Source of the DNA: Nocardia niigatensis NBRC 100131
GTDB taxonomy: Bacteria; Actinomycetota; Actinomycetes; Mycobacteriales; Mycobacteriaceae
Reading direction: 5' to 3'
Assembly (NCBI RefSeq): GCF_000308655.1
Contig: NZ_BAGC01000107.1
Location: 1 to 64,000 of the forward strand
Length of the DNA: 64,000 bases
Shown: in pieces, positions 8,403-17,301 of the stretch
How positions within the stretch are numbered: position 1 is the stretch's first letter
Layout of the letters: each line of letters starts with the position of its first letter
Translations under genes and position numbers: made by a program
Notes under the pieces: generated by a model
Told to the model about the DNA's origin: nothing
Databases searched by the model: none
What the model saw: the letters and a program-made list of their open reading frames with translations, nothing else

Positions 8403-8722
8403 GGTTTCACCTCCGGATCGGCGGCCTGGGTGGCCTCCGGGTTGGCCACTCCGGCCTGGGCTGCGGCGATCGCGAATCCGTCGCCGAATTCCTCTTTCAG
8501 CACGCCGAGGTGTTCGAACTCGGCGAGCGTCTGCATGGCCGATTCTTCGTCGAGCCGCTGGATGGCGAATCCGACGTGCACGATCACGTAGTCGCCGACG
8601 GTGATGTCCGGAATGTACTGCAGGCACACATCTTTCTGGACGCCACCGAAATCGACCACCGACATCCGCGTGCCATCCCGCTCGTGGACGCTGAGAACTT
8701 TGCCGGGGACTGCCAGGCACAT
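8399..8722 (-). CDS. hypC: HypC/HupF-family maturation chaperone (copy 1)
   Basis: This is a 107-residue HypC with the essential N-terminal Cys2 (MCLAVPGKV) and the VGDYVIVHVGFAIQRLDE segment. It partners HypD and delivers the iron centre to the large subunit. It carries an Ala-rich C-terminal extension of about 25 residues beyond the usual 75-90. It overlaps hypD by 4 nt and follows hypF by 17 nt. A second hypC lies at 11040-11282. Confidence 0.93.
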   Translation of the reverse strand: MCLAVPGKVLSVHERDGTRMSVVDFGGVQKDVCLQYIPDITVGDYVIVHVGFAIQRLDEESAMQTLAEFEHLGVLKEEFGDGFAIAAAQAGVANPEATQAADPEVKP

Positions 8723-8739
8723 CGCTGTTCTCCTTCCGC

Positions 8740-11043
8740 TCAGCTCGCCGCGATGGCGAGTAACTGGCCGAACGCGATTCCACCGTCGTTGGGTGGCACG
8801 CGATGGTGGGTGAGGACGTGGAAACCGTGCTCGCGCAGCAGCCGCAGCACGGTCGTGAGCAGGAGTCCATTCTGGAACACGCCGCCGGACAACGCCACCG
8901 GTTGCTCCGGATCGCCGTAGCGCAACGCCAGATCCAGGACCAGGTGCGCGACGCTCGCATGGAACCGTGCGCCGATGACACCGGCGGGCACCCCGATCCG
9001 CAGGTCGGCGATCACCGCGGCGAGCACGGGCGCCGGGTCGATGGCCGCGGTCTCACCGATGTGGTTGGCGGGCAGGACGAACCGGTAGGTGACCTCGCCG
9101 GGGTCGGCGTCACGGGACAGTCCCTCCCATTCGATGGCGGCTTGCGCCTCGTAGTCGACCTCGTGCCGCACCCCGCACAGTGAGGCGACGGCATCGAACA
9201 ACCGGCCCATGCTGGAGGTCGGAACGCAACCGAGTCCGGTATCGAGCTGATGCGCGAGCACCTGCTGCTCGCGTGGCGGGCAGGCGCGGACGGACGGCAG
9301 ATCCGGCGACCAGTCGATGCTCGCGGATCGCAAGTGCGCCAAGGCCATTCGATACGGTCGCTGGACGCTGAGGTCGCCACCGGCCAGTGGCGCATAGCGC
9401 AGGTGCGCCAGGCGGCGGAACCCCTTGTAACTCGCGGCGAGCACCTCGCCGCCCCAGATGGCGCGGTCGGGCCCGTAACCGGTGCCGTCGAAGGCGAATC
9501 CGAGCACCGTCGCGCTCGCGTCCAGTCCGTGCTCGCCCATGACGGCCGCCACGTGCGCGTGATGGTGCTGCACCAGCCGGACGGGCCGGATGCCCGCGTG
9601 TTCCGCGGCCCAGGCGGTGGAGCGGTAGCGGGGGTGGGCGTCGGCGGCGAGTTGCTGTGGACCGACGCCGGTGAGTTTCTCCAGATGTCTTTCGGCGGCG
9701 GTGAACGCGTGGAGGGTCGCGACGTCGTCCATATCGCCGATGTGCTGGCTCAGCCAGGCATAGCGGCCATCGGCGACAGCGCAGGTGTTCTTCAGGTCCG
9801 CGCCCACGGCGAGAGTCGGCGGTGCGGGCATCGGCAGCGCGAGCGGCAGCGGAGCGTAGCCGCGTGACCGCCGGAACGGCACTTCGACCCCGTCGACCAC
9901 CTTGACCACCGAATCGTCGCACGGCACCAGGATCCGGCGGTTGTGGGACAGGATGGCGTCGGCGAGCCCGGACAGTCGCTCCCGGACATCGGAGTCGGTG
10001 TAGCAGATCGGTTCTCCGCCGAGGTTCCCCGATGTCATGACCAGCACTCGCGGAGCGGGCGGGTCGCCGGGCAGTCCGAACAGCAGCAGATGCAGCGGCG
10101 TGTAGGCGATCATCACCCCGAGATCGCGGTTGTGCGGCGCGACCGCGTCCACGGGCAGCGGCGGCGAGTCCGGGTCATCGGATGCGGAAGTGCGGCGGGG
10201 CAGCAGGACGATGGGCCGGGCCGGGCTCATGAGCAGCGCGGCGGCCGTGGAATCCACCTCGGCGATGGCCGCTGCGGTCGCCAGATCGGGCACCATGACC
10301 GCGAAAGGCTTGTCGCCCCGGCGTTTCCGCCGGCGCAGCTCGGCCACCGCGCCACTGTCGGCGGCATCGCAGGCCAGGTGATAGCCGCCGATGCCCTTGA
10401 CGGCCAGAATTCCGCCGTGGCGCAGCATGTTTCGCGCCGCCTCCAACGGCTCTCCGGTCTCGGGGCCGGAGAAGCTCAGGGTCGGCCCGCACTCGTGGCA
10501 GGCGATCGGCTGTGCGTGGAAGCGGCGGTCGCCGGGATCGGCGTACTCGCGCGCGCAGGTTTCGCACATGGCGAATTCGGCCATCGAGGTCTGCGGGCGA
10601 TCGTAGGGCAGCGCGGCGATGATGGTGAACCGCGGCCCGCAGTTGGTGCAGGTGATGAACGGGTGGCGGTAGCGCCGGTTGCCCGGATCCTGAAGTTCGG
10701 CAGCGCATTCCGCGCAGATCGCCACGTCGGGCGACGCGAGGGTGCGCCCGGTGCCCCTGGTGGTGCCGGCGATGTGGAACCCGGTCCCGCCACGGACCGG
10801 AATCTCGGTCTGCTCGACGGCCTCGACGACCGCCAGCGGCGGCGGGCGGTCCCGGAGGCGCGCGACGAAGGCGTCCACGCCGTCCGGCGCCCCCTCGATC
10901 TCGATGATCACGCCGGAACTGTCATTGCACACCAGTCCGGTCAGCGCCAGTTCGGCCGCCGTGGTGTACACGAAGGGACGGAACCCGACGCCCTGCACCA
11001 CGCCGCGGACGATGATCCGCCGCCGGACCCGGGCCCCGTTCAC
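8740..11043 (-). CDS. hypF: Carbamoyltransferase HypF
   Basis: HypF makes the carbamoyl group transferred to HypE. The 767-residue protein has all domains: an acylphosphatase-like N-terminus (RGVVQGVGFRPFVY), two zinc-finger pairs (CAECAAEL...CTNCGPRF and CETCAREY...CHECGPTL, about residues 107-190), a YrdC-like domain (GGILAVKGIGGYHLACDA) and a Kae1-like C-terminal domain with HHHAHVAAVMGEHG and LSGGVFQN. Length is normal. The start overlaps the upstream hypC stop by 4 nt. Confidence 0.96.
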   Translation of the reverse strand: MNGARVRRRIIVRGVVQGVGFRPFVYTTAAELALTGLVCNDSSGVIIEIEGAPDGVDAFVARLRDRPPPLAVVEAVEQTEIPVRGGTGFHIAGTTRGTGRTLASPDVAICAECAAELQDPGNRRYRHPFITCTNCGPRFTIIAALPYDRPQTSMAEFAMCETCAREYADPGDRRFHAQPIACHECGPTLSFSGPETGEPLEAARNMLRHGGILAVKGIGGYHLACDAADSGAVAELRRRKRRGDKPFAVMVPDLATAAAIAEVDSTAAALLMSPARPIVLLPRRTSASDDPDSPPLPVDAVAPHNRDLGVMIAYTPLHLLLFGLPGDPPAPRVLVMTSGNLGGEPICYTDSDVRERLSGLADAILSHNRRILVPCDDSVVKVVDGVEVPFRRSRGYAPLPLALPMPAPPTLAVGADLKNTCAVADGRYAWLSQHIGDMDDVATLHAFTAAERHLEKLTGVGPQQLAADAHPRYRSTAWAAEHAGIRPVRLVQHHHAHVAAVMGEHGLDASATVLGFAFDGTGYGPDRAIWGGEVLAASYKGFRRLAHLRYAPLAGGDLSVQRPYRMALAHLRSASIDWSPDLPSVRACPPREQQVLAHQLDTGLGCVPTSSMGRLFDAVASLCGVRHEVDYEAQAAIEWEGLSRDADPGEVTYRFVLPANHIGETAAIDPAPVLAAVIADLRIGVPAGVIGARFHASVAHLVLDLALRYGDPEQPVALSGGVFQNGLLLTTVLRLLREHGFHVLTHHRVPPNDGGIAFGQLLAIAAS

Positions 11044-11282
11044 GGCTCCTCACCCGACCCGAGCAGACGCAGCCCCGCCAAGGCGGCGGCGGCCCCGGCT
11101 TCGTCGGTCTTCTCGACCGCGAACCCCATGTGGATGATCACCCAGTCGCCGGGCCGGGCCGGATCCTCCTCCAGCAGGCCGACATTCACGGTCCGCTGCT
11201 CGCCGGAGACATCGACCAGCGCGATCTGACCGTGATAACCCTCGACCGGGCCGACGACGCGGCCGGGGATGCCCAGGCACAT
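11040..11282 (-). CDS. hypC: HypC/HupF-family maturation chaperone (copy 2)
   Basis: This 80-residue protein starts MCLGIPGRVVG, with the catalytic Cys2 and the PGDWVIIHMGFAVEKTDE block typical of HypC. It is translationally coupled to hypF (ATGA overlap) and lies 3 nt after the protease gene. It differs clearly from the copy at 8399-8722. One may serve HypD and the other the large subunit, but that split is only an inference. Confidence 0.92.
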   Translation of the reverse strand: MCLGIPGRVVGPVEGYHGQIALVDVSGEQRTVNVGLLEEDPARPGDWVIIHMGFAVEKTDEAGAAAALAGLRLLGSGEEP

Positions 11283-11285
11283 CGC

Positions 11286-11762
11286 TCACACCTCCTGTGG
11301 GTGCCGTAGGGCGGTCACCACGGATTCGACCGCGGCCACCGCGGGATCCACCGCGGCAGCCACGGGGTCGGTCAAGCCCATACCGTCGGCGACGGAGCTG
11401 ATCTGGCAGCCCACGATCACCGTCGGCGGAATGGTCCCGCCCAGCGCCCGCACCACGGCGAAGACCGCCTCCGGGTGCATGGCGTGCGCGTCGAGACCGC
11501 CCGCGCCGCCACCGGGATCGGCGTGGAACACGTCCACCTGCCCGGGCGCGCCGCGGTCGGGCAGCGCGTCGACGAGCACCAGCGCGTCCCAGCCGTCGAG
11601 CAGATCGTAGGCCAGGTGCAAGCCGCGGATGCCGTAATCGGTCACGCGCACATCGGGTTCGGTGCTCGCCGGCATGCGCCGCACCACCTCGGAGCCGAAC
11701 CCGTCGTCTCCGAGGAAGATATTGCCGATGCCGGCGACCAGCACTCTTGTCGTGCGAATCAC
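11286..11762 (-). CDS. [NiFe]-hydrogenase maturation endopeptidase
   Basis: HyaD/HybD-type proteases remove the C-terminal peptide of the large subunit after nickel insertion. The 158-residue protein has the family N-terminus VLVAGIGNIFLGDDGFGSEV, whose acidic residue binds nickel, the DALPDRGAPG segment and the metal-binding HAMHPEAV region. The likely substrate is the large subunit at 15495-17291, which has a tail after its second CxxC motif. It follows the 39-residue membrane peptide by 4 nt. Confidence 0.9.
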   Translation of the reverse strand: MIRTTRVLVAGIGNIFLGDDGFGSEVVRRMPASTEPDVRVTDYGIRGLHLAYDLLDGWDALVLVDALPDRGAPGQVDVFHADPGGGAGGLDAHAMHPEAVFAVVRALGGTIPPTVIVGCQISSVADGMGLTDPVAAAVDPAVAAVESVVTALRHPQEV

Positions 11763-11766
11763 CCCG

Positions 11767-11886
11767 CTACATGTGCCGGATTCTCAAGTACCGGCGCACA
11801 TCCGGTATCGACCGGAGGCCGACCGCTGCCACCAGGAGCACGGCCAGGGCCACGAGGACGACGGCGATCACACCTACTATTGCCAT
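11767..11886 (-). CDS. 39-residue membrane peptide (DUF6893-like)
   Basis: This is a very short gene. The peptide has one transmembrane segment at residues 3-24 (Val/Ala/Leu-rich) and a basic cytoplasmic tail containing RSIPDVRRYLRIR. That tail matches small DUF6893-type proteins I recall from actinobacterial hydrogenase clusters. An AAGGA site lies 10 nt upstream of the ATG. It sits between the 451-residue accessory gene and the protease, on the same strand. A membrane tether or electron-transfer adaptor role for the hydrogenase is speculative. Confidence 0.72.
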   Translation of the reverse strand: MAIVGVIAVVLVALAVLLVAAVGLRSIPDVRRYLRIRHM

Positions 11887-11925
11887 GGCGGAATTCCTTT
11901 CTCGAGATTTCTGATCCGGGATGCC

Positions 11926-13281
11926 TCACTCGGGTGGGGCGGCGATCGGCTCGACTTCGTCGGGCGCGAAATACAGGTAGCGGCCGTACCATTCGTGCAT
12001 TTCGGCGGCGGGATCGTCCTCGACGACCACCGCCAGGTGGAGTTGTCCGTCGACGTCCTCGTGGACCGAGGCGACGCGCGCGGTGCGGCCCGCGTAGAAC
12101 AGGTCCTGCGCGTCGGCGCGGCGGGAGGGATGCAGCCGCACCCGGCTGCCCCGGGCGACCGGTGTTCCTCCGATCACGACGGCGTCGGAGTCGGGATCAA
12201 CGGTCGTGTCGGACAGCGGGTCCCACCACGGGGTATCCGGATCGAGAGCGGGCAGGACTCGCGGCGGTCCCGGTTCGGTGCCCCGGAGCAGGCTGTCGTC
12301 CCGGAGCAGTCCGTGCAGCCCCTGCATGCTCTCGGGCGTCATGGCCTCGCAGCGGTCGATCAGCTCGGCGGCGCGGGGATCGGTGGCCCGGGCCTGATCC
12401 TTCTCGTCGTCGGTGAGGGTGAGCACGCGCAGGGTCAGGATCTCGTCGATCTCGGTGGAATCGAACAGCGGCCCTTCGCTCTGCTCGGCGACGCGAGGAT
12501 GGTCGTAGAGGATGATCGGTGAGATCAGCAGCAGGTCTTCGGTGCCCTCGGGACCCGCGAGCACGGGAAAGCAACGATGCTGGGTGCAGGCCGCGGCCGC
12601 GTCGGCCGCGTCGTCCGGCGGGTCGAGCAGCGACAGGAAGACGCCGCCGCGCAGTTCGCAGAGCACGTGCGCGCCGAGGAAGGACCGGGTGACGGCATCG
12701 TCCTTGTCGGTCGCCGGGACGCCGAGATTGCGGACGGTGACACCGATCCGCTGATAGCGGCCGACCGGAGCGACGACGGTCTCGGCGATGCCCGTCAGGG
12801 CTCGGCGCGTGCGCACCAGGCTGCCGAAGGGTGTGCCGTCGTCGTCGGCGAAGTCCTCGATGTCCACCCCGCCGTCGATGTCGATGCGGAACGTGTTGTC
12901 CGACAGCGGCCTCGGCCCCGAATCGACCTCCTGCTCGACGGCCTCGTCCCAGCCGGTCCAGACCCGTGCGCCCGCCCGTAGTTCGGGCACCGTCCGTCCG
13001 CCGGCGTCCTCGACGGTGCGGCGCTGCAGTTGCAGGAACCGGACAGTCAGGCGCAGTGTCGCGGTGGGGCTCGCGTCGACCAGGAATTGCGCGCCGAGTT
13101 CGGAATCCTCACCGCAGCCCGCCGCAGCCGCGCCCTCGGGTCCAAGGACCCCGAATTGCCAGCGGGACTGGTTCTTTCGCGCATTGCCGTGATACGGATA
13201 CAGCAGGTAGCCCTCGTACAGCACGGCATCGGCGACCGCGCGCGCCTGGTCGCGTACGCTGCCGGGCTCGTGCCCGCTCAT
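11926..13281 (-). CDS. Hydrogenase-cluster protein of unknown function
   Basis: This 451-residue protein has no domain I can name. It begins MSGHEPGSVRDQARAVADAV and soon contains YEGYLLYPYHGNARKNQSRW. The centre is rich in Asp/Glu, and there are isolated Cys residues but no clustered CxxC motif. It has no signal peptide. The ATG overlaps the stop of the DUF6084 gene (ATGA). The frame is open further upstream, but only inside that gene. Its position between hydrogenase accessory genes suggests a structural or assembly role. Confidence 0.8.
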   Translation of the reverse strand: MSGHEPGSVRDQARAVADAVLYEGYLLYPYHGNARKNQSRWQFGVLGPEGAAAAGCGEDSELGAQFLVDASPTATLRLTVRFLQLQRRTVEDAGGRTVPELRAGARVWTGWDEAVEQEVDSGPRPLSDNTFRIDIDGGVDIEDFADDDGTPFGSLVRTRRALTGIAETVVAPVGRYQRIGVTVRNLGVPATDKDDAVTRSFLGAHVLCELRGGVFLSLLDPPDDAADAAAACTQHRCFPVLAGPEGTEDLLLISPIILYDHPRVAEQSEGPLFDSTEIDEILTLRVLTLTDDEKDQARATDPRAAELIDRCEAMTPESMQGLHGLLRDDSLLRGTEPGPPRVLPALDPDTPWWDPLSDTTVDPDSDAVVIGGTPVARGSRVRLHPSRRADAQDLFYAGRTARVASVHEDVDGQLHLAVVVEDDPAAEMHEWYGRYLYFAPDEVEPIAAPPE

Positions 13282-13928
13282 GACGGCTCCCGAGACGGGG
13301 CGGACAGCAGTTTTGCGACCGCCTGGTCGTAATCGAGAAATCCGTGCTCGGACTTGTAGGCGGTGAGGGCGTCGACGGTCTCCCGCCGCATCCGCACCCA
13401 GCCGGTGTCCGGGTAATGGGTGTCCATCAGCTGCCGCCACACGGCGACGGGCATGTCGAAGCGGTCGTCCCGATCCCACGGAATCTGCTGGACGGAGAAA
13501 CCCGAAGCGCCCCTGAAGAACACGGTCCCACTGAACAGGAACAGCAGCGGCACCTTCCCGTCCCGGAGAGCGTGCAGGTACTTCGATCCGGTCACCTCGA
13601 GGTCGTAGGTGCACGGCAGGGGCAGGTCCACCTCGGTGCCGCCGGTGAATCCGGGCACCGTCGTCGTGGTATGCATCCACAGGAACGATCGCTGGGTGTC
13701 GTGCCAACGGTCACGGGTGCCGAACATGTCGAGCAGCCCGCTGCCCTCGGCGTCGGTATAGGCTCGCCGGTTGGGTTCGATGCGAACCTGGGCCCGTAAT
13801 GCGATGGCGTGCACCGGTTCTTCGCCGAGTGCCGCGATCCCCACGCGCGCCGTCAGCATCGGCCCGATGGCGTAGGGCTCGGGCCGGATGTCGAGCACCG
13901 CGAAGGTGATCGAGTAGGCGGGGCTCAC
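13278..13928 (-). CDS. DUF6084 family hydrogenase-cluster protein
   Basis: This is a 216-residue protein starting at GTG (sequence after start: SPAYSITFAVLDIRPEPYA). I recognise it as the DUF6084 family found in actinobacterial hydrogenase operons; its function is unknown. It is predicted soluble. Start and stop both overlap neighbours by 4 nt, so it is part of a strictly coupled run with the DUF5947 gene and the 451-residue gene. The longer open frame upstream lies in the DUF5947 coding region and is rejected. Confidence 0.78.
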   Translation of the reverse strand: MSPAYSITFAVLDIRPEPYAIGPMLTARVGIAALGEEPVHAIALRAQVRIEPNRRAYTDAEGSGLLDMFGTRDRWHDTQRSFLWMHTTTTVPGFTGGTEVDLPLPCTYDLEVTGSKYLHALRDGKVPLLFLFSGTVFFRGASGFSVQQIPWDRDDRFDMPVAVWRQLMDTHYPDTGWVRMRRETVDALTAYKSEHGFLDYDQAVAKLLSAPSREPS

Positions 13929-14569
13929 GACCGCCCACCGCCTCGGTCGCCGGCGCGGGCGTTCATGGTGGCGAAGAACTCGTCGATGTAGTGCCTGGCC
14001 TCGGCGCCGCCGTCGAATCCCTTCCACAGCAACCGCATTCGTCCCACGAACTCGTAGCAGGTGTCGATGGGCAGCAGCAGGCAGTCGCCGGGGCTCGCGC
14101 GGCCGGCGCTGCCCGGCATGCGGATCAGCAGTGCTTCGACGTCGTCGGTGAGCACGTCGAGTTCGGGATGGCTGCGCAACAGGTCCTGCCATCGCTCGGC
14201 CGGCAACTCCGACTCGGTCGCGCCGGCCGGGCCCGGATAGAACGCGACGGTCCGGCCCTGCGCGGAGTTGGCGAACAGGAACGCCAGACCCACCGGAATC
14301 TCGAGCGCGTCCCATTCGGCGGTCGTGATCGCGGTCTGCCCGAATGCCAGGTACCGGTCCGGAACCGCGCGGTAGCGCAATCCGGCGGCCGGTTCGGTGA
14401 ACAGCAGATAGCAACTGGTGCAGACACATTGCAGTTGGCGGCTGCCGACGTCGACCACATGCCGATGCGGTGCGCCGATGGGTTCGGCGCACATCTCGCA
14501 GCGCTCTCCGGCCGGCCGGGGATCCGGCCGGGACGCGAGTCGGCGCAGCACCGAGAACGAGGCGCTCAT
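13925..14569 (-). CDS. DUF5947 family hydrogenase-cluster protein
   Basis: This is a 214-residue protein. The N-terminal third holds a probable metal site: CEMCAEPI, then PHRHVVDV, then CVCTSCYLLF, giving four or five Cys and two His between residues 22 and 66. This matches the DUF5947 family as I recall it. A zinc-ribbon or small iron-sulfur site is plausible. It overlaps the NifU/Rieske-like gene upstream and the DUF6084 gene downstream by 4 nt each. Confidence 0.8.
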   Translation of the reverse strand: MSASFSVLRRLASRPDPRPAGERCEMCAEPIGAPHRHVVDVGSRQLQCVCTSCYLLFTEPAAGLRYRAVPDRYLAFGQTAITTAEWDALEIPVGLAFLFANSAQGRTVAFYPGPAGATESELPAERWQDLLRSHPELDVLTDDVEALLIRMPGSAGRASPGDCLLLPIDTCYEFVGRMRLLWKGFDGGAEARHYIDEFFATMNARAGDRGGGRS

Positions 14570-15465
14570 CCGGCGGGCTCCAGCGCCGGCACTGCCACCG
14601 TGGGCCCGCCGTCGCGCACCAGCACGGGTAGCGGCTGCAGGTGGCCCTGCCCGTCGAGCCGGTCCCCGGCGTGCACGGCGTCGTAGTGCGCACGGCAGGA
14701 CGGGCAGCGCAGCACGGCATCGCCGACCGGGTGCCCGGGACGCCGATGCAGCTGGGCGCCGGAGAGCGAGCCCCCGCACGCCGGGCAGTTGTCGCGATAC
14801 ACCAGCAGGTTGTCGCCGACGCGGCAGGCCAGCAGCGCCTGCCCGGCGACCTCGTATCCGGCGACTTCGCCCGGCCGCAGCTCCGCCAGCTCGGGCACTT
14901 CGACCCAGCTGGCCGTGGGCGAGGTGTGCACCCGGGTGAACAGGGACTCGGCCGGAATCACGTTCGGATCGGAATCGGTCTGTGCCGCAACGACTTCGAT
15001 GCGCTCGATCTCCGGCGCCGAGGCACGGACGGCTTCCTCGACCGCCAGTTCCAGGGTCACCGAAGACGACGGGCAGCCGCGGCAACTGCCCGAGAGTTCC
15101 AGCCGCACCACACCGTCCTCGACCCCGATCAGGCTGACATCGCCGCCGTGGGAGCCCAGGTAGGGGCGGACGCTGTCGAGCGCCGACCGCACCCGGGCGG
15201 GAACATCGTCGGGGTGCAGCCCGTGCACGATCAGCAGGCTGGCCACGAGTTCGTCCGCGGCCAGCCGGTTCACCGCGTCGTCGTCGAGTAGTTCGATGAC
15301 CCGTCGCAGTCCCGCGCCGTACAGCTCGACGAGTTCACCGACGAGTTGTTCGGCGCGCTCGCGGGCGATCGGCCCGCCCGCGGAGCTCGCGTCGAGGAGG
15401 TCTTCGATCCGATCGCCGGCGTGCCGCCAGTGGTCGTCGCGCGCCGCCGGACGATCGTCTCCCAT
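14566..15465 (-). CDS. NifU-domain plus Rieske-like iron-sulfur protein
   Basis: The 299-residue protein has a NifU C-terminal-type domain (YLGSHGGDVSLIGV...GSCRGCPSSSVTLE, about residues 100-140) followed by a domain with two Cys pairs, CPACGG and CPSCRAHYDA (about residues 225-265). The second domain resembles a Rieske or rubredoxin-like site but lacks classical CxH motifs. Similar iron-sulfur proteins beside group 1h hydrogenases (HhyE/HucE type) are proposed to carry electrons to the respiratory chain. It lies 29 nt after the large-subunit gene. Confidence 0.82.
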   Translation of the reverse strand: MGDDRPAARDDHWRHAGDRIEDLLDASSAGGPIARERAEQLVGELVELYGAGLRRVIELLDDDAVNRLAADELVASLLIVHGLHPDDVPARVRSALDSVRPYLGSHGGDVSLIGVEDGVVRLELSGSCRGCPSSSVTLELAVEEAVRASAPEIERIEVVAAQTDSDPNVIPAESLFTRVHTSPTASWVEVPELAELRPGEVAGYEVAGQALLACRVGDNLLVYRDNCPACGGSLSGAQLHRRPGHPVGDAVLRCPSCRAHYDAVHAGDRLDGQGHLQPLPVLVRDGGPTVAVPALEPAG

Positions 15466-15494
15466 CGGTTTCTCTCCTCACTGTTGGGCCTTTG

Positions 15495-17291
15495 TCACTG
15501 GGCGACGGGCGTCTGGGTGGGGGAGTGGAGCAAGTCCAGCGACTTGCCGCCGCCCAGATACATGTGCACGCCACACGGCAGGCACGGATCGAAACTGCGC
15601 ACGGTGCGCATGATGTCGATCCCCTTGAAATGCTCCCTGTCGTTCTCCTCGAAGATGGGCTGACCCTGCACCGCGTCCTCGTAGGGACCCGGCGTGCCGA
15701 AGCTGTCGCGCGGGCTCGCGTTCCAGGGCGTCGGCGGGTACGGGTGATAGTTGGCGATCTTGCCGTCGCGGATCACCATGTGATGCGACAGCACCCCGCG
15801 GACCGCCTCGGTGAATCCGCATCCGATGCCCTCGTCGGGAACCTCGAATGACTCCCAGGTCTTGGTGCGGCCCGCCCGGATCTCGACGAGCGCCTGCTCC
15901 GCGAAATGCAGTGCGCAGGCGGCCGCGTAGGCCTGGAAGTAGGTGCGGGCCCGGTTCCGCTCGATGGTGTTCGAGCCGACAGCCGGTATCTTCCACTCGA
16001 GTTCGACCGGCCCGCGCAGAGCGGTCTTCGGCAGATTGATCTGCACGCTGTGGCCGGTGGACTTCACGTAGCCGATATCGACCAGTCCGGCCAGCGCGGT
16101 GGACCACAGACGGGCCAGCGGTCCGCCGCCGGTGTCGAGGGCCAGATGGTCGGTGCCGTCGAACCAGCGCGGCGACATCACCCAGCTGTACTTGTCCTCG
16201 AGATCGCGTTTCTGCGGTTTGGGGTTGGTGTGCTGGTTCCACGGGTGCCGCCGGTCCACCGGATTGCCCAGCGGATCGTTCGTCACGAACATCTCCTGAC
16301 CGTTCCAGTCGTCGTAATACGAACTGCCCAAGAGGATTCGGATGCCGAGGTTGATGTCGACCAGGGAGGTGGTGAGGAGTTTGCCGTCCACGACCACGCC
16401 GGGCGTGACGAACATGCGCCGGCCCCAGTCCTCCATGTCACGGTAGGAGAAGTTGCAGGACTCGGGGTCCTGGAAGGAACCCCAGCAGCCGAGCAGCGTG
16501 CGCCGCAAACCGACCTTGTCATAGCCCGGCAGGGCCTCGTAGAAGAAGTCGAACAGATCGTCGTGCATGGGCACGACCTTCTTCATGAACTCCACGTACC
16601 GCATCAGCCGCGACATGTAGTCGGTCATCAGCTGGATCGTCGCCACGGTCCCCACGCCGCCGGGATACAGCGTCGACGGATGGACGTGCCGTCCCTCCAT
16701 GAGGCAGAACATCTCTCGCGTGTAGCGGCTGACCTGCAGCGCCTCGCGATAGAACTCGCCGGTGAAGGGGTTGAGCGCGCGCATGATGTCGGCGACGGTG
16801 CGATAGCCGTGCGCGTCCGCGTGCGGGGCGGCGGTCTTCTCCGCCAGCGCGAGCACGCCGGGATTGGTCTCGGAGACCATCTTCTCGCAGAAGTCCACGC
16901 CGACCAGGTTCTCCTGGAAGATATTGTGGTCGAACATGTATTCGGCGGCCTCGCCGAGATTGACGATCCATTCGCCGAGGTGCGGTGGCTTCACGCCATA
17001 GGCCATGTTCTGGCAGTAGCACGAGCACGTGGCGTGGTTGTCCCCGCAGATGCCGCAGATGCGGCTGGTGATGAAGTGCGCGTCACGCGGATCCTTGCCA
17101 CGCATGAAGATCGAGTAGCCGCGGAAGATCGACGACGTGCTGTGGCATTCGACCACTTCGCGATTCGCGAAATCGATTTTGGTGTAAATGCCCAGACTGC
17201 CGACGATGCGGGTGATCGGATCCCACGCCATTTCCACGAGCGAATCGGGCTCGATGAGGCGATGCGAGGGTTCCGGAATGATCTGAGTCAT
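15495..17291 (-). CDS. hhyL: Group 1h [NiFe]-hydrogenase large subunit
   Basis: This is the catalytic subunit for H2 oxidation, 598 residues. The nickel ligands are visible: R77-I-C79-G-I-C82-GDNH (L1) and D-P-C570-L-P-C573-G-V-H576 near the end (L2). The long L1 version RICGICGDNHATCS and the ending HSPTQTPV are typical of the actinobacterial high-affinity group 1h (formerly group 5) enzymes that scavenge atmospheric H2. About 22 residues follow the L2 His, which may be trimmed by the protease at 11286-11762. The ATG at 17291 has AGGAG 8-9 nt upstream. It lies 10 nt after the small subunit. Confidence 0.95.
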   Translation of the reverse strand: MTQIIPEPSHRLIEPDSLVEMAWDPITRIVGSLGIYTKIDFANREVVECHSTSSIFRGYSIFMRGKDPRDAHFITSRICGICGDNHATCSCYCQNMAYGVKPPHLGEWIVNLGEAAEYMFDHNIFQENLVGVDFCEKMVSETNPGVLALAEKTAAPHADAHGYRTVADIMRALNPFTGEFYREALQVSRYTREMFCLMEGRHVHPSTLYPGGVGTVATIQLMTDYMSRLMRYVEFMKKVVPMHDDLFDFFYEALPGYDKVGLRRTLLGCWGSFQDPESCNFSYRDMEDWGRRMFVTPGVVVDGKLLTTSLVDINLGIRILLGSSYYDDWNGQEMFVTNDPLGNPVDRRHPWNQHTNPKPQKRDLEDKYSWVMSPRWFDGTDHLALDTGGGPLARLWSTALAGLVDIGYVKSTGHSVQINLPKTALRGPVELEWKIPAVGSNTIERNRARTYFQAYAAACALHFAEQALVEIRAGRTKTWESFEVPDEGIGCGFTEAVRGVLSHHMVIRDGKIANYHPYPPTPWNASPRDSFGTPGPYEDAVQGQPIFEENDREHFKGIDIMRTVRSFDPCLPCGVHMYLGGGKSLDLLHSPTQTPVAQ

Positions 17292-17301
17292 CGGAATTCT
17301 C

